DNA of 64,000 nt, taken from contig NC_051094.1 of NCBI RefSeq assembly GCF_901709675.1, positions 13,882,501-13,946,500 on the forward strand, given 5' to 3'. The position numbers and the translations under genes are program-made. This document shows positions 13,201-25,200 of the stretch, piece after piece. The notes under the pieces were generated by a model. It searched no databases and had not been told where the DNA came from. It was given only the letters and a program-made list of their open reading frames with translations. Position 1 is the first letter of the stretch, and each line of letters starts with the position of its first letter. Origin of the DNA: Syngnathus acus. Taxonomy: Eukaryota > Chordata > Actinopteri > Syngnathiformes > Syngnathidae.

Positions 13201-16200
13201 AGAGGGAAGTTTGGGCTTCACTCTTGCGTCAGTCATTGAATAAAGGGAAAAAATGTTGAATGTATATCATGCATTGCAGATATCATAAAACCATAAAATT
13301 ACAAATAAACAATGTTTACTTGCTTGACTTTCGAACAGATTACATAGGCCAAATGCGGAAAAATAACAAGTCAAGTCAATACCCCATGGTATTATGAAAA
13401 AAAAAAAAAACTTTGGAGACTCTAGCCTACTAGTACGTGCTGCAAATATATTCAAAATTTTCTTCTAAATTTTATTCTGTCAATTAGCGAAATAGGCATT
13501 GGCCTAATTCTTAGTACTGACATGAACACAAATCATAATTAGCCAATTAGCTTAGGACTCCCAAATCATTACAAAGGCAAATTCCCATCTTCCCTCCACT
13601 GTGTTGCTAACAAGGGAACGCAGTTGGCATTGGAGCTATATATATTTTTTAAATAATTTAATTGCTATAATGGTTAGAGAACACTAAGCTGACAAGACTG
13701 AAGACAAGTCAGTGCTCTTGTTTGATTGCACTGCCGAGAAAAAGGGTAAAAGTAATGATTTGTATTGCGTGATAACATGAAGATATGTTACTCACAGCTG
13801 TTTGCCAGGGTTAAGAGAGCCAGCATCTATTTCTCTGTCAAAATGTGTGCGCAGGTCCTCCAAGGCACCGTCATCTCCGAAAGCACCCCACTCTGTATTG
13901 ACACACATCTGCCCCTCATCACCATCCAGCACCTCAAGGTTCCTCATTTGTTCCATGTAACAGGCATTTGTCCCCGTTCCTGTCAGAAGGAAATGTGAGT
14001 GATAAAGAAAAAGTGTTTTCTGAAATTCGTCTTCAGCTTTGTCCAAGTACAAAAAAATATATGACAAACAATGCAAGCAAAGAAAATGTATTTCATTTAA
14101 GTTAGTCTATGGAACCATATGCTGTATGTGCTCATGTATGCTGCAGTTGTGTATGCAATAAGATAAATATTTTCTGGGTATGTGCATTTGTGCATTCACT
14201 CAGTTCCAGTTTAACTAGTTGGCTGTTAGCATTAGACGTAGTTAGCAAATTCGGACTCCGGGTCCAGAGCAGCACTGGTTCAAAAGCTAGACGTCGGCCG
14301 AGGCAGCATGGCGGGCTTGTATTGTGAGACTTGTAATTGCCTCTTTGCAGTTTGAATTCAATAAAAAGGAACACAGGGCAAGTGGAACTTTGAAAGATCT
14401 CGGAGCACTGAGAGCTTCACTTTCCCTTGTTGCGCACGGAAAAACACTGACTCCGGTTGTATTCTTGGTCTCCTGTCTCTTACTTGCATGTGTCTAACAT
14501 GAACTCACTAATAGGATAACCCTGACAGTTATTCTTCCATTGCACGTTTTTTCGAGGCTGGGCAGTTAGAATGGAACTGAAATCACTATCATTTGATTGA
14601 CTGACAGATGTAGGCATTTTTTTAAGTAGTGAGATACATTCAAGCGAATCTATCTATTTAATAGATCCAGACTCCTATTTAGGGCTGCTCCGGAAAGCCA
14701 AATGTCTGTCAATGAACCCACAGGATGCTACAGAAAGAGGGGACGATCTGCAATCAAGTGGAAAAATAGGAATGAAACCATTCGAATAAATACACATGGT
14801 GATGTGAAGGGCACTCGCGAGAATTTCAACCAGATGCTTCATTATTTCATTCAAAGGTACATATTAAATTGTAAATATGCTTAAATGGACGGTAAAGCAA
14901 GCCCAACATTGGCACTTGTGTGATGGGACTGTATTAAAAAATAATGTCAATACTACAATTCCCCCCTAAAAAAGTTATTTAACGGCATTTTGGAGCAGAG
15001 TGGCGGTGGACTTACTGATGCCCGCTTTTTGGGTGGGGCCTGCTTGATTTGACACATCAGCCTGACTACGTCACGAAAGCGATCACAATTTTCCCTTTTG
15101 AAATCATTGAACAGACTATCGCTTAAAATGTCCAAAACCAGCTATCAATTGGCACTAAAATTTAAATGGACATCTGTATTTATGACTACCGTATTGCTTC
15201 GGGTTAAAAGGTGCAGATTCAATTCCGGGGGCTTTTCTGTACTTAAGCCACACATCGCATTATAGTCCATGACTTACGGTAAATAAAATAAAAAATAAAA
15301 ACCCGTCACAGGAGCAAGGCAGTGAGTTCAGTTTTACTTTGTTCTACTGTTAAATCATGTACTGTATTGTACTCCCATTGTTAATCGATATTGATACGCA
15401 AAGCCAAAGTCCTCATCTTCTGTATCCAAATTAAACAGTTGGGCAAGTTCGCCATTAAACATGACAAGTTCCCTCTCGTCAAACTTGTCGCGTTGCTCTT
15501 CGGCAATCATCCCGGATTTCGAAAAATCTTGAATTATGCCTCGTAAGCATTTCTCTTTGTCGATGCCATTTTAGAGGCTCCTACTGCTGCTTACTTTACA
15601 CAATCGATAGTATTTATTAATCAATAGCGGCGGAGGTACGTACTCTACATGTTACGTACAATCCTCTGATTGGTTTTCTGCCCCGATCTACGTAAAACGT
15701 AATGTCCTCTGATTGGTTCATCGGGTCGACATATTGCGCCCGTATATTACGTCTCTGTGTGGTGGAAGCCACACAAAACAACTTTACAGATTTAGGAATT
15801 CGGTCCACACAAAAGGCGGCCCTTATTAAAAGGCGTAACTTTGTTTTTTGAGAAAAATAAAGGCTTTTAAATGCACTTTATGGTGCAGATAATACGGTAC
15901 TTCAACATATCACAAGGATTAGCCTCTCTGTGGCTGATTTTAGAGAAACGAGCCTCTCTGCAGCTGAGGTGCCCTCTCCTTTCTTTTCACAAGTCCCTAA
16001 CCCAACATATGCTTTCCGAGAGGCTTTATGTAAGCTGAATTGTTCATACGTCGTTATATAGTCAATTGAAAACAGCATGAATGCGTATAAATGCTATTTG
16101 AAAAATGAACCATCTTTGCTTTACAGTCCCTTTAAGTATTGTTGTAAAACACAATGTGTGTATGGTATATTTTGTATTTCTATGTCTTGGCGGCGAAAAC

Positions 16201-19200
16201 CGCTTCTCACTTAAACCTAACCACTTAAATGGGTTGTTCATCTGTGTGAAAGCGTCTGTGTGCTTGATGGGCTATAATTTCTTATGCCGCCACATTGTAC
16301 AATTGCAATTCATACGTTGAATTGCCGCAAAACCACTGGCCAAGACTTGACCACTCATGAAATCTTATAGCAGAACACTGCGAGTGTGCAGTGGGGACTC
16401 GCACAGTTTAGTTGATCAAGCCCAATTAGTGTTAAGCAATTAAGGCCAGGTCAAGATACGCAAGGTCGGGGCATAGCAAGGCCAGGCTGTTCTGAATCTT
16501 GTAATGCAGACATATCCAAAGTACGGCCCGCAGGCCAAATCCGCACCGTACTATAAGCCGCATGCGCACGCGAGTGATTTACAAAGAAAGACGGTACACA
16601 GAAAGCCTTTTTATAGTTTTAATAACATACCTTGACGTTTCTTTCTAAACACTGCCTGTGACGTGGCAGTAATACCGCAGCAACACGGGGGTAACACAGC
16701 ACTAATAGGGCTGGATGAAAAAACATACCGGTAAAAGTCACTTAGACGCGGCGGTAACACTGCAGCAACACGGTAGCACAGCACTAACAGGGCTGGTTAA
16801 AAAAAACACACCAATAAAAGTAAAAACGAGCCAGTAAAAGAGCCGTCTTCATCTTCCTCCTGTGCACTGAAACCATCGAAGTCTTCAAACTGGCAAGCTA
16901 CACGTATAGCTCCAGAGTAGACGTAACCGGGAAAGAAAGAAAAGGGTGACGCAACAAGGCTCTAGTTCCTTAGTTAAGAGCCAAATCGATTGTCTTTAAC
17001 TTAAAAGCGGCATCATATGCATTTTTTTTGTCCCCCATAATGACGGTTTGTGTATAAAAGCTTCCTTTCTTCAGTAATGTCCGTCTTGATCTCGTTCTGT
17101 CTCTTCTTTGTATGAATTCTACGGCACTATTTGCCTGGTGGATGGACATCAACACACCACTCTACTCCCCAGTGACCGTGTTACATATCCCTCCGCCCAG
17201 CAAAGCGGTGCCGCACAACAGCGGTCCACAGCCTTTGCACGAGTGTATAAAAGTAATCAAGTCATCAAAAAAAATCAAAACTGCAGGGGGTCGAGCAGGG
17301 GGCTCGTGATGTCCTCCAGGTGGCTCAACATTAGCCTCTCAAAATATTTCATGACCACAGATGTCAGGGCGAGAGGTCTACAATCATTCAAACCTGTGAA
17401 TGCGGCCTGCATCTAAATTTAAACTGGCCCGAAGCATGTGTCATAAAATCAATAATAAGTGGCCCGCTGGCACTGTCGCAGGGACCTGCGCGCCCTAGAG
17501 CGAGCCACAGAAATTAAACTCATCCTAACGGGAACGCGCACATGAGCCAGCGCTCATCATCGGTTGCGAGTGTGTCTCCTCCATCCTTTCCCAGTTCACG
17601 CACACACAAGTGTCCGTTTGCAAGATAATCAGTAACACAGACACGTCCTCATTCAAATGTTCACACACCAAGGACTAAGGTGACGCTAAAATCAGAGACG
17701 CTGCAAGTGACGCTGCACAGGGAAAGGCAAAAAAAACACGGACTACTGATGAGAGCCGTCTACTTCGTACTAACTCGACACACTGCTACGCGTCCGCGCC
17801 GCCCACTCACAGTGATAGCAAACAACAAAAAGACTATGGATTATTATTTTGTGATAATGAAGTAATTTGAGGCGTATGAAGTTGAAATAAAGTATGAAAT
17901 AATGGAGAATGACTTAATTTGGATTAAAAATCTGACATGATGCAACCTGGCCTGTTTACTGCAGTCACCAACACCAATATCACCCTTCTTATTAATACAA
18001 CAATAACAATAATAAAACAAACTTAATACATCTAATAAAAAAAAAAATTCATTCAACTTTCATAACATTGTTCATTTGTATTTAATCTTTAACTTTTCTG
18101 GTAGTGCAATTGACAACAGATTCTCATTTGCAATATCAACCTATCTGCAGACAGCAAAGGATATAGTTACATATTTACAAGTTCATTTAAAATGGTAATG
18201 GTTTGAGGAATGTCGGTGCGAATGGTCAGCCCACATACATTTTCATCTAACCAAATCTGGCCCGCTTTGCAAAAAGATTGGACACCCCGAGAGATACCAC
18301 TACAGGTGAAGGTCCAAAAGTTCATTAAATCAGACACTGATGGCACAGACCTCTGTTTTAGGTCTTTTTTTTCTCTTTTCATCCAAAAATACTTCATGCT
18401 GGTTATGGGGTACTTTAAAGGTAACCTTGGGGGGGAAAAAGGTTGAGAACCACTGTTTTTTACTATTAATACAGGTATTTTGAAACATACTTGTTTTCCG
18501 TTATTTGTGGTAGGGCTCTGTCCATAACCCCTGCCAATAGGGTTTATTGCCTTAACTAAAGAAAAAGGACTAATTGATTCAAGATGTGTCAAAACGGAAC
18601 GACAGTGTTATCATATTGAATGAATCTTGACGTGAAGGGATATACTGTGTAGACATACCCCTAACGCCCTTAAACATACCGTAATTTTCGGACTATAAAT
18701 TGCGTTTTTTTTCATAGTTTGGGTGGGGGGGCGACTTATAATAAGGAGCGACTTGTGTTTTTTTTAAAAAATAATTCCCCCCCAAAAAAAGTGAAACCGC
18801 GATAAACGAACCGCGATGTAGCAAGGGATTACTGTAATTTGAATTTTAAGTGACGTCAGCAGCGCTACGCGGCGTGGCGATTGTTTACAAAAAGGACAAA
18901 GATTGATCACGGGATGACGAAGATGACGAAGGGCCCCACGTACTACCGGCATCATTAGCGGCTTTGTTTCTACGTATGTTTGAGCCAGTGATCTTGTGCT
19001 GAACCTAATCTATGGAAATAAGGGTTGGGTGCATTTCTGGCATGTCAGGTTGTTGGTCAGGTGAACCGGACACAAATTCTAAGGCAAATATTTTTTTAAT
19101 CCTTGTTAGCATCCCATGTTCATAGTCAATTATATCTGTCTGAATCTGTCACTGATATCAAGTTCAAGGGGGCCGAATACTTTCGCAAGGCACTGTAAGT

Positions 19201-22200
19201 GACACGGAGGACGAAGAGTTTGAAGGATTCAAGGATTTGGAGTGACACAGAACGTTTGAAAAACTATTATGGCTTTTACGCACGCCCGGTCCTACTCTAC
19301 GGAGCTCTCTTTCACTTCTGTGGATAGAAGTCGGGGGCCGGCGCTCGGCCGGGTGGCTCTCCAGGGACGGTGGATGGGGCTCGGACATGGCTTTTACGCA
19401 CGCCCGGTCCTACTCTACGGAGCTCTCTTTCACCTCCGTGGATGGAAGTCAAGGGCTGGCGCTCGGCCGGGTGGCTGTCCGAGGACGGTGGATGGGGCTC
19501 GGTCATGGCTTTTATGCACGCCCGGTCTATGGAGCTCTCTTCCACTTCCGTGACTGGAAGTCCACGCCGTCACACGCCTGGAAGTTTGTTTTGTTAAATA
19601 AAGAGCCGTTTACCAAACCCACGTCTTTCCTTGTACTTTGTTAAGGCTACAATATAGTTATATACTAGATCTGTGGAATAACGACGAGGCTGACGTCAGG
19701 GCGCACGCGCGGCGTTGTTGACAAAGGACGAGGAATTTGATCGATGAATTTAATGATGTAGAGTGCACAGATGGTTTGATAATATTATTGCTTCTATAAT
19801 AGTTATTTGATATCTAATTTATATATTGTTATCTGGGCCTGTGGAATATTTTGAAGTGCAAGCGCCATCAGTGGCGCGCACCCATTGTTGACAAAGGACG
19901 ATCGATGGATTTAATGAATTGGAGTGACACAGATGGTTTTATAAACGTGTTATTTATGTAATAGTTTTTTTTAATAACTCTGAATGTTACGTCCGGGCCG
20001 TTCTCAGCTCTTCGTTTGTGTTTATGTCACGTTAGCATACCTATCGTTTAGCCTGTTGTTGCTCGTTCATGTCTGTTCTTGGTGTTGGATTTTGTCGAAT
20101 AAATTGCCCCCCAAAATGCGACTTATACTCCGGAGCGACTTATATGTTTTTTTTCACTTTTTTGGGCATTTTATGGCTGATGCGACTAGTACTCCGGAGC
20201 GACTTTTAGTCCGAAAATTACGGTACACGAATTTTTCAGTTAATTGTTATTGTTACAGCAACATAGAGTACGATAACTCACCTACGATGAGACCAATTTC
20301 ACAGTTATGATCATCATAGCCGCAGGTCATCATAGCTCCCACTGTGTCATTAATGACAGCCATAATGTCAACACTGATGTCCTGCAATAATAGTAAGACA
20401 ACTTTATTGATTGCAAAGTGGACAAATTCAATGATTAGAGCAAGAGCAAACAAAACGTTAATATCACTGTTGAAAAGCGAAGGGAGGCAGCTCCTTTTTT
20501 ATTTTTTAATTATTCCTTCATTCTAGCGAGTATATTGGGCAACGTAACCCTCAAGGTGGACGAGGAATTACTCAACTTTAATAAATCCATAAAATATTTA
20601 GATATGTTCCAAAGCAACTAGCCAATTTACGACACATAAAAATGCATTACAGGCCGTTGTTGTCATTACTTGCAAAATCATCATTTGCAAGATCTGCTGC
20701 ACACTTACCCCTCGTTTTTTTACAGATCTCTGCAGGAGGTTGACAACATCTTTTCCTTCTACTCCGCCTGCCCTGAAGGCTTTGGTCCAGGAAATCAATA
20801 CACTCTGGATATAGATCAAATGAAGGGATGCAAAAACGTGTGTTTATATACATCTTGACAACGCAGTGCTATTTGCATAACTTATTAAATACCTTATTTT
20901 CCACACCATAAAGCGCACTTAAAAGCCTTTCATATTCTCAAAAACCAAAGGTGCGCCTTAATAAAAGGCGCACCTTTTGTGTGGACTGAATTCCAAATTC
21001 TGTACATGTACGTAAGCTGACAGTCATCAGAAAAACACTATGTGAAATGCAAAATACCTAAGATGACAGCAATAACCAATCAGAGGACATTACGTTTTAC
21101 GTAAAATACGTCGGCCGGGGCGGTAAACCAATCAGAGAACTGTATGTAATACGTAGGGTATGTACGAATATAAATACTTTTGGTTTGTGCAAAGCAAACA
21201 GCATTAGAACCCTCTGAAAAGGGATCCTTGCCGAAGAGCAACGTGACAAGTTTGACGAGAGGGAACTTGTCATGTTTAATGGCGAACATTCCCAACTGTT
21301 TAATTTGATTGCAGAAGATGAGGACTTTGGCGGATTTGCATATGAATATAGATTAACAATGATGTGGGTAAAGTAGAGTACAGTACATGGTTAAATAGCA
21401 GAATAAAGTACAACCGAACTCGCTGTCTTGCTCCCTTGATGTTTTTTTTTTCTTTTTTTTAAACCGTAAATCAAGGCATGCATGTGCAAAAAACAGCATT
21501 TTATAGTCCGGAAATTACGGTGTATATATAAACGTGACAACCTCCACAGAGAGAATCCAACAACCCACCTTGCACTTTCACCCTCTTTCTGTTTTGAGGG
21601 GGAAAGTCTCCCATAAAGAGAGGCCCCCCTTCCACTGATTCACCCATACAGGATAAATGTACTCTTACCAGTTATTAAGTCATTTAAGTCATTTATCAAC
21701 TGCCTACGATTCGATAAAGACTTGATGACAGCAGCCCTAAAAATAACAAAATCATTGATGCGATTAACTACAAAACAATTGCAAAAAAAAAATAGAAATC
21801 CGGGTCAATGACAGTTGGACGAAGGCCCATTGTTCCATATAGTAAACTTACTACCTGCAACGTTTCTCACCTCATCCAACTTGCTCTGTTGACAAGGAAA
21901 AGAGAAGGTAAAGCCCAGGGGAAGCCTTTTGTCCTTTATTCCCAACTTCTCCAAGAAATTAGCCAGGCATTCAGCTATATGGTCAAATAACTGAAACAAA
22001 GTGAGATGACACAATCAGTGTACAGTATATTCATTCATATAAACAAGTAGTTCAACCTGCTTCCTAAGAAATCCTGCTTTCTACGTAGTAATGTCGCGAG
22101 GAGGCGGTGGGGAGCCTTTCATGCCGTGATGCCAGCCGAAACCTGAATACCTGTTTGATGCCCGAAGCGACGAGGACACAAGCTCTAATCCATAGTGCTT

Positions 22201-25200
22201 TTACTGCAATGGTCTCTTTGTTAGAGGCCTAATTATAAACACGTGGCTTGAACCATAGCTATATGTCTGATGTACAGTATGTAACAACCAGTCCGTGTCA
22301 AAATCGCAAAAGAATTTAATGAGTTCAAATGAACGGAGCCAAACATAAACACTTGTGTCTGCTTGATACAATTTTAAATAAATGGATAACTGTCTTTAAA
22401 AGATGTTTTCAGTAATGTATGGTGTAGATCAGGGGTCGGGAACCTTTTTGGTGGACAGAGCCATACATGCCCATTTTTACAAATAATTTCCAGTAAGAGC
22501 CATACTATTTAAAAAAAAAAAAAAAAGATAGGCTAGATACAATTAAATGCATGTATTTTAATTAAGACCAACGATTTTTTGAGTGTACTAATGTATTATT
22601 TTTAATAATGTCACCCAAAGTGCCATAACTGGCTCGCGAGCCATAGGTTCCCGACCCCTGGTGTAGATAAAGTGCTATTTAACTCTTCTGCAATTACCAA
22701 GGCTTATGTAAATACTGTGTTTGGTGGGCCATCGGTGGATTTGTGTGGCCAATGGACAATGCAGTCTGAGGAACAACGGCACCATGACATAGTACAACAA
22801 ACACAAAGCGGGTACACATTTCTGAAAAGTAATGAGTCATGGACCTACAATTAAATTGTGCTGAAATCTAATCAGGGTCTTTTCAAGCTTTTTGCCTTTT
22901 ATTGGCTATTGCATCCAATCCACAAACCTTTTGATGTCAAGTTTGATGTCAAACTTAGACCAGGTCATAGACTTATGTTATGCATTAAACAAAGGAAAAA
23001 AATTATTGGATCGATACAATTATGATTATCAGCAAAACGATTGTGTGGGGAATGGTACTTGCTTTCTGATGCACCTTACTTTTGATGGAAATATTTTCAA
23101 GCGCAACAAAATCTAACTTGTTTAAGATAAGATTTTTTTCTGTACACATCCCATAAATGTACATAAAATAAAAAAAATAAAAAATATTTACTTTTGGTGG
23201 AAATATTTTCAAGTGGAACAAAATCTAACTTGTCTGAGGGGAGACCTTTTCTGTACACATCCCATAAATGTAAAAAAAAAAAAAAAAAAAGTAAAAATAC
23301 TTGAAAAAGAATTTTACTAATAAGATGTTAATCACAAGCGGCTCGGTGGGGCACTGGGTAGCACGTCCGCTTCACAGTTAGGAGGGTGCGGGTTCGATTC
23401 CACCTCCGGCCCTCCCTGTGTGGAGTTTGCATGTTCTCCCCGGGCCCGCGTGGGTTTTCTCCGGGCACTCCGGTTTCCTCCCACATCCCAAAAACATGCT
23501 TGGTAGGCCGATTGAGCACTCCAAATTGTCCCTAGGTGTGAGTACGAGTGGTTGTTTGTCTCTGTGTGCCCTGCGATTGGCTGGCAACCGGTTCAGGGTG
23601 TCCCCCGCCTACTGCCCGATGACGGCTGGGATAGGCTCCAGCACACCCGCGACCCCCGTGGCACCTAAGCGGTGCAGAAAATGGACGGATGGATGGATAT
23701 TAATCACATGTATTGTGGGGTGCCTCTAACCTCAGATCCACAGCCTCTCTTGAGATGTTCAGGAATAGCATAAATCTGATCTTCCATGTCCACTCTTGGC
23801 TCTCCATTACCCATAACTGTAACCAGAAGCACTCGGAAGGTGGATCCACCTAGGTCAAGCGCTAGAAATTCTCCTTGTTCTGAACAGAAAAGCAAACAAA
23901 AGATATTCACATTTCATTACATGATACACGGAGTTAGCATATTCAAATCTCACTTGTGAGATTGGCTCAGGCCTTTCTGTGGACGGTACGGTCTCCCCAT
24001 GTTTACATTGGTTTCTCTTGACTTAACTATGGACACGTGCTGAGCCCTTCAAGCATTTGTCCCGAGGTAAAGCGCACGGCGGACTGTTTCAATCTCGACT
24101 TCCAAAAGTCTTGGGATCGTCTCGGTCTTGCTACTCTCTAGTCTCAGGAATGCCTTGCTCTCAGTTGCAACTGGAGTCAAATTCCTTGTTTGGCATGCAC
24201 AAACTTGGCCAATAAAGCTGATTCTGATTGTATTTAAGATTGTACAGCGAGACCACCTGGACCGGTGTGAATGGAATGGGTGAAAACTGAGAAAACGCCA
24301 AAATAACAGAGGGTAACATCTCGAAGCAACTTTTTTTTTTTTTTTTTTTAATGGGGGATGACAAGAACTATAAACTTTTCACATTTAGAACCATAAACAT
24401 AGTTAGCAAAATTTCAATTATGATCTGAACAAGTTCATTTTAAAATGTGTAAATTGAACTTTGAACTAGTTTGTGTGGAAAATGAACTTTATGAACTTTT
24501 CCAATACTGTTAACAAGAGTGTTTTTCTTTTAAACATGTTCAATATACTGTTCCAAACATGTTCTATAAATGCTGTCCCAATTTCAAAAACATAATCGTG
24601 TAAATAATCGTGATTTCAATATTAAACAAAATAATTGTGACTGACAGCAGAATTAGACCCATTTGCTGACAAATTCTTCCGATTCACCCAGGAGAGTCCA
24701 TTTCAACCAATATCGCTATACACAATGACCATATTTCATATCATTACAAAAATACCCACACCCAACCCCAAATTAATTTCTCATTGGATCTCCATCATAG
24801 ACTAATGGTTTTGAAACGACAAATCTCGTTGAAAAGTGAGTGATTTTCAAGCCAGTATTTTTTACACCTTTCAGAAAGGTCTGAAAATGGCACTGAGATG
24901 GCTGGCAATGAAAAACACTTAATGCAGTCTTTTTAAGAGTTCAATTCATTGTGAGGTCATTCGTCTGAAAAGAGAGAGTACAACTTTATAATATGAAAAG
25001 AAGAGCATTACCTGTTCCATCTGGAGTTGAGCGTACATACGTTGGCAGCATCTTTACAGCAGCCGTGGGGTTGGTGTCTCGGCAAAGACCTTTGTCCATT
25101 TCTCGTCGAAATCTCACTGATATATCCATCACTATTTCATCAGACAGCTGCAGATGGTGCAAATACTTGTCCAGCTAAACAGTTGGAGAACAGAACACGT

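Larger units (their letters stand above)
18677..20225. mobile_element. TA-flanked inverted-repeat element, copy B
   Basis: About 1.55 kb. The left end reads TACCGTAATTTTCGGACTAT; the right end ends CCGAAAATTACGGTA, its inverted complement. It contains a Tc1-like fragment (18975-19195) and a 118-bp tandem array (19269-19590). No transposase frame is seen, so it is non-autonomous. It lies in hk2 intron 6, directly upstream of exon 6. Confidence 0.75.

Noticed and set aside
19269-19553. Overlapping open frames on both strands with similar peptides
   Set aside because: They are translations of the 118-bp tandem repeat, which lacks stops in several frames. Not genes.
19984-20310. Similar peptides at 19984-20310 and 36078-36392
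   Set aside because: Both come from homologous inverted-repeat elements. The frame includes the transposon end and then runs into hk2 exon 6, so it is not a shared gene.
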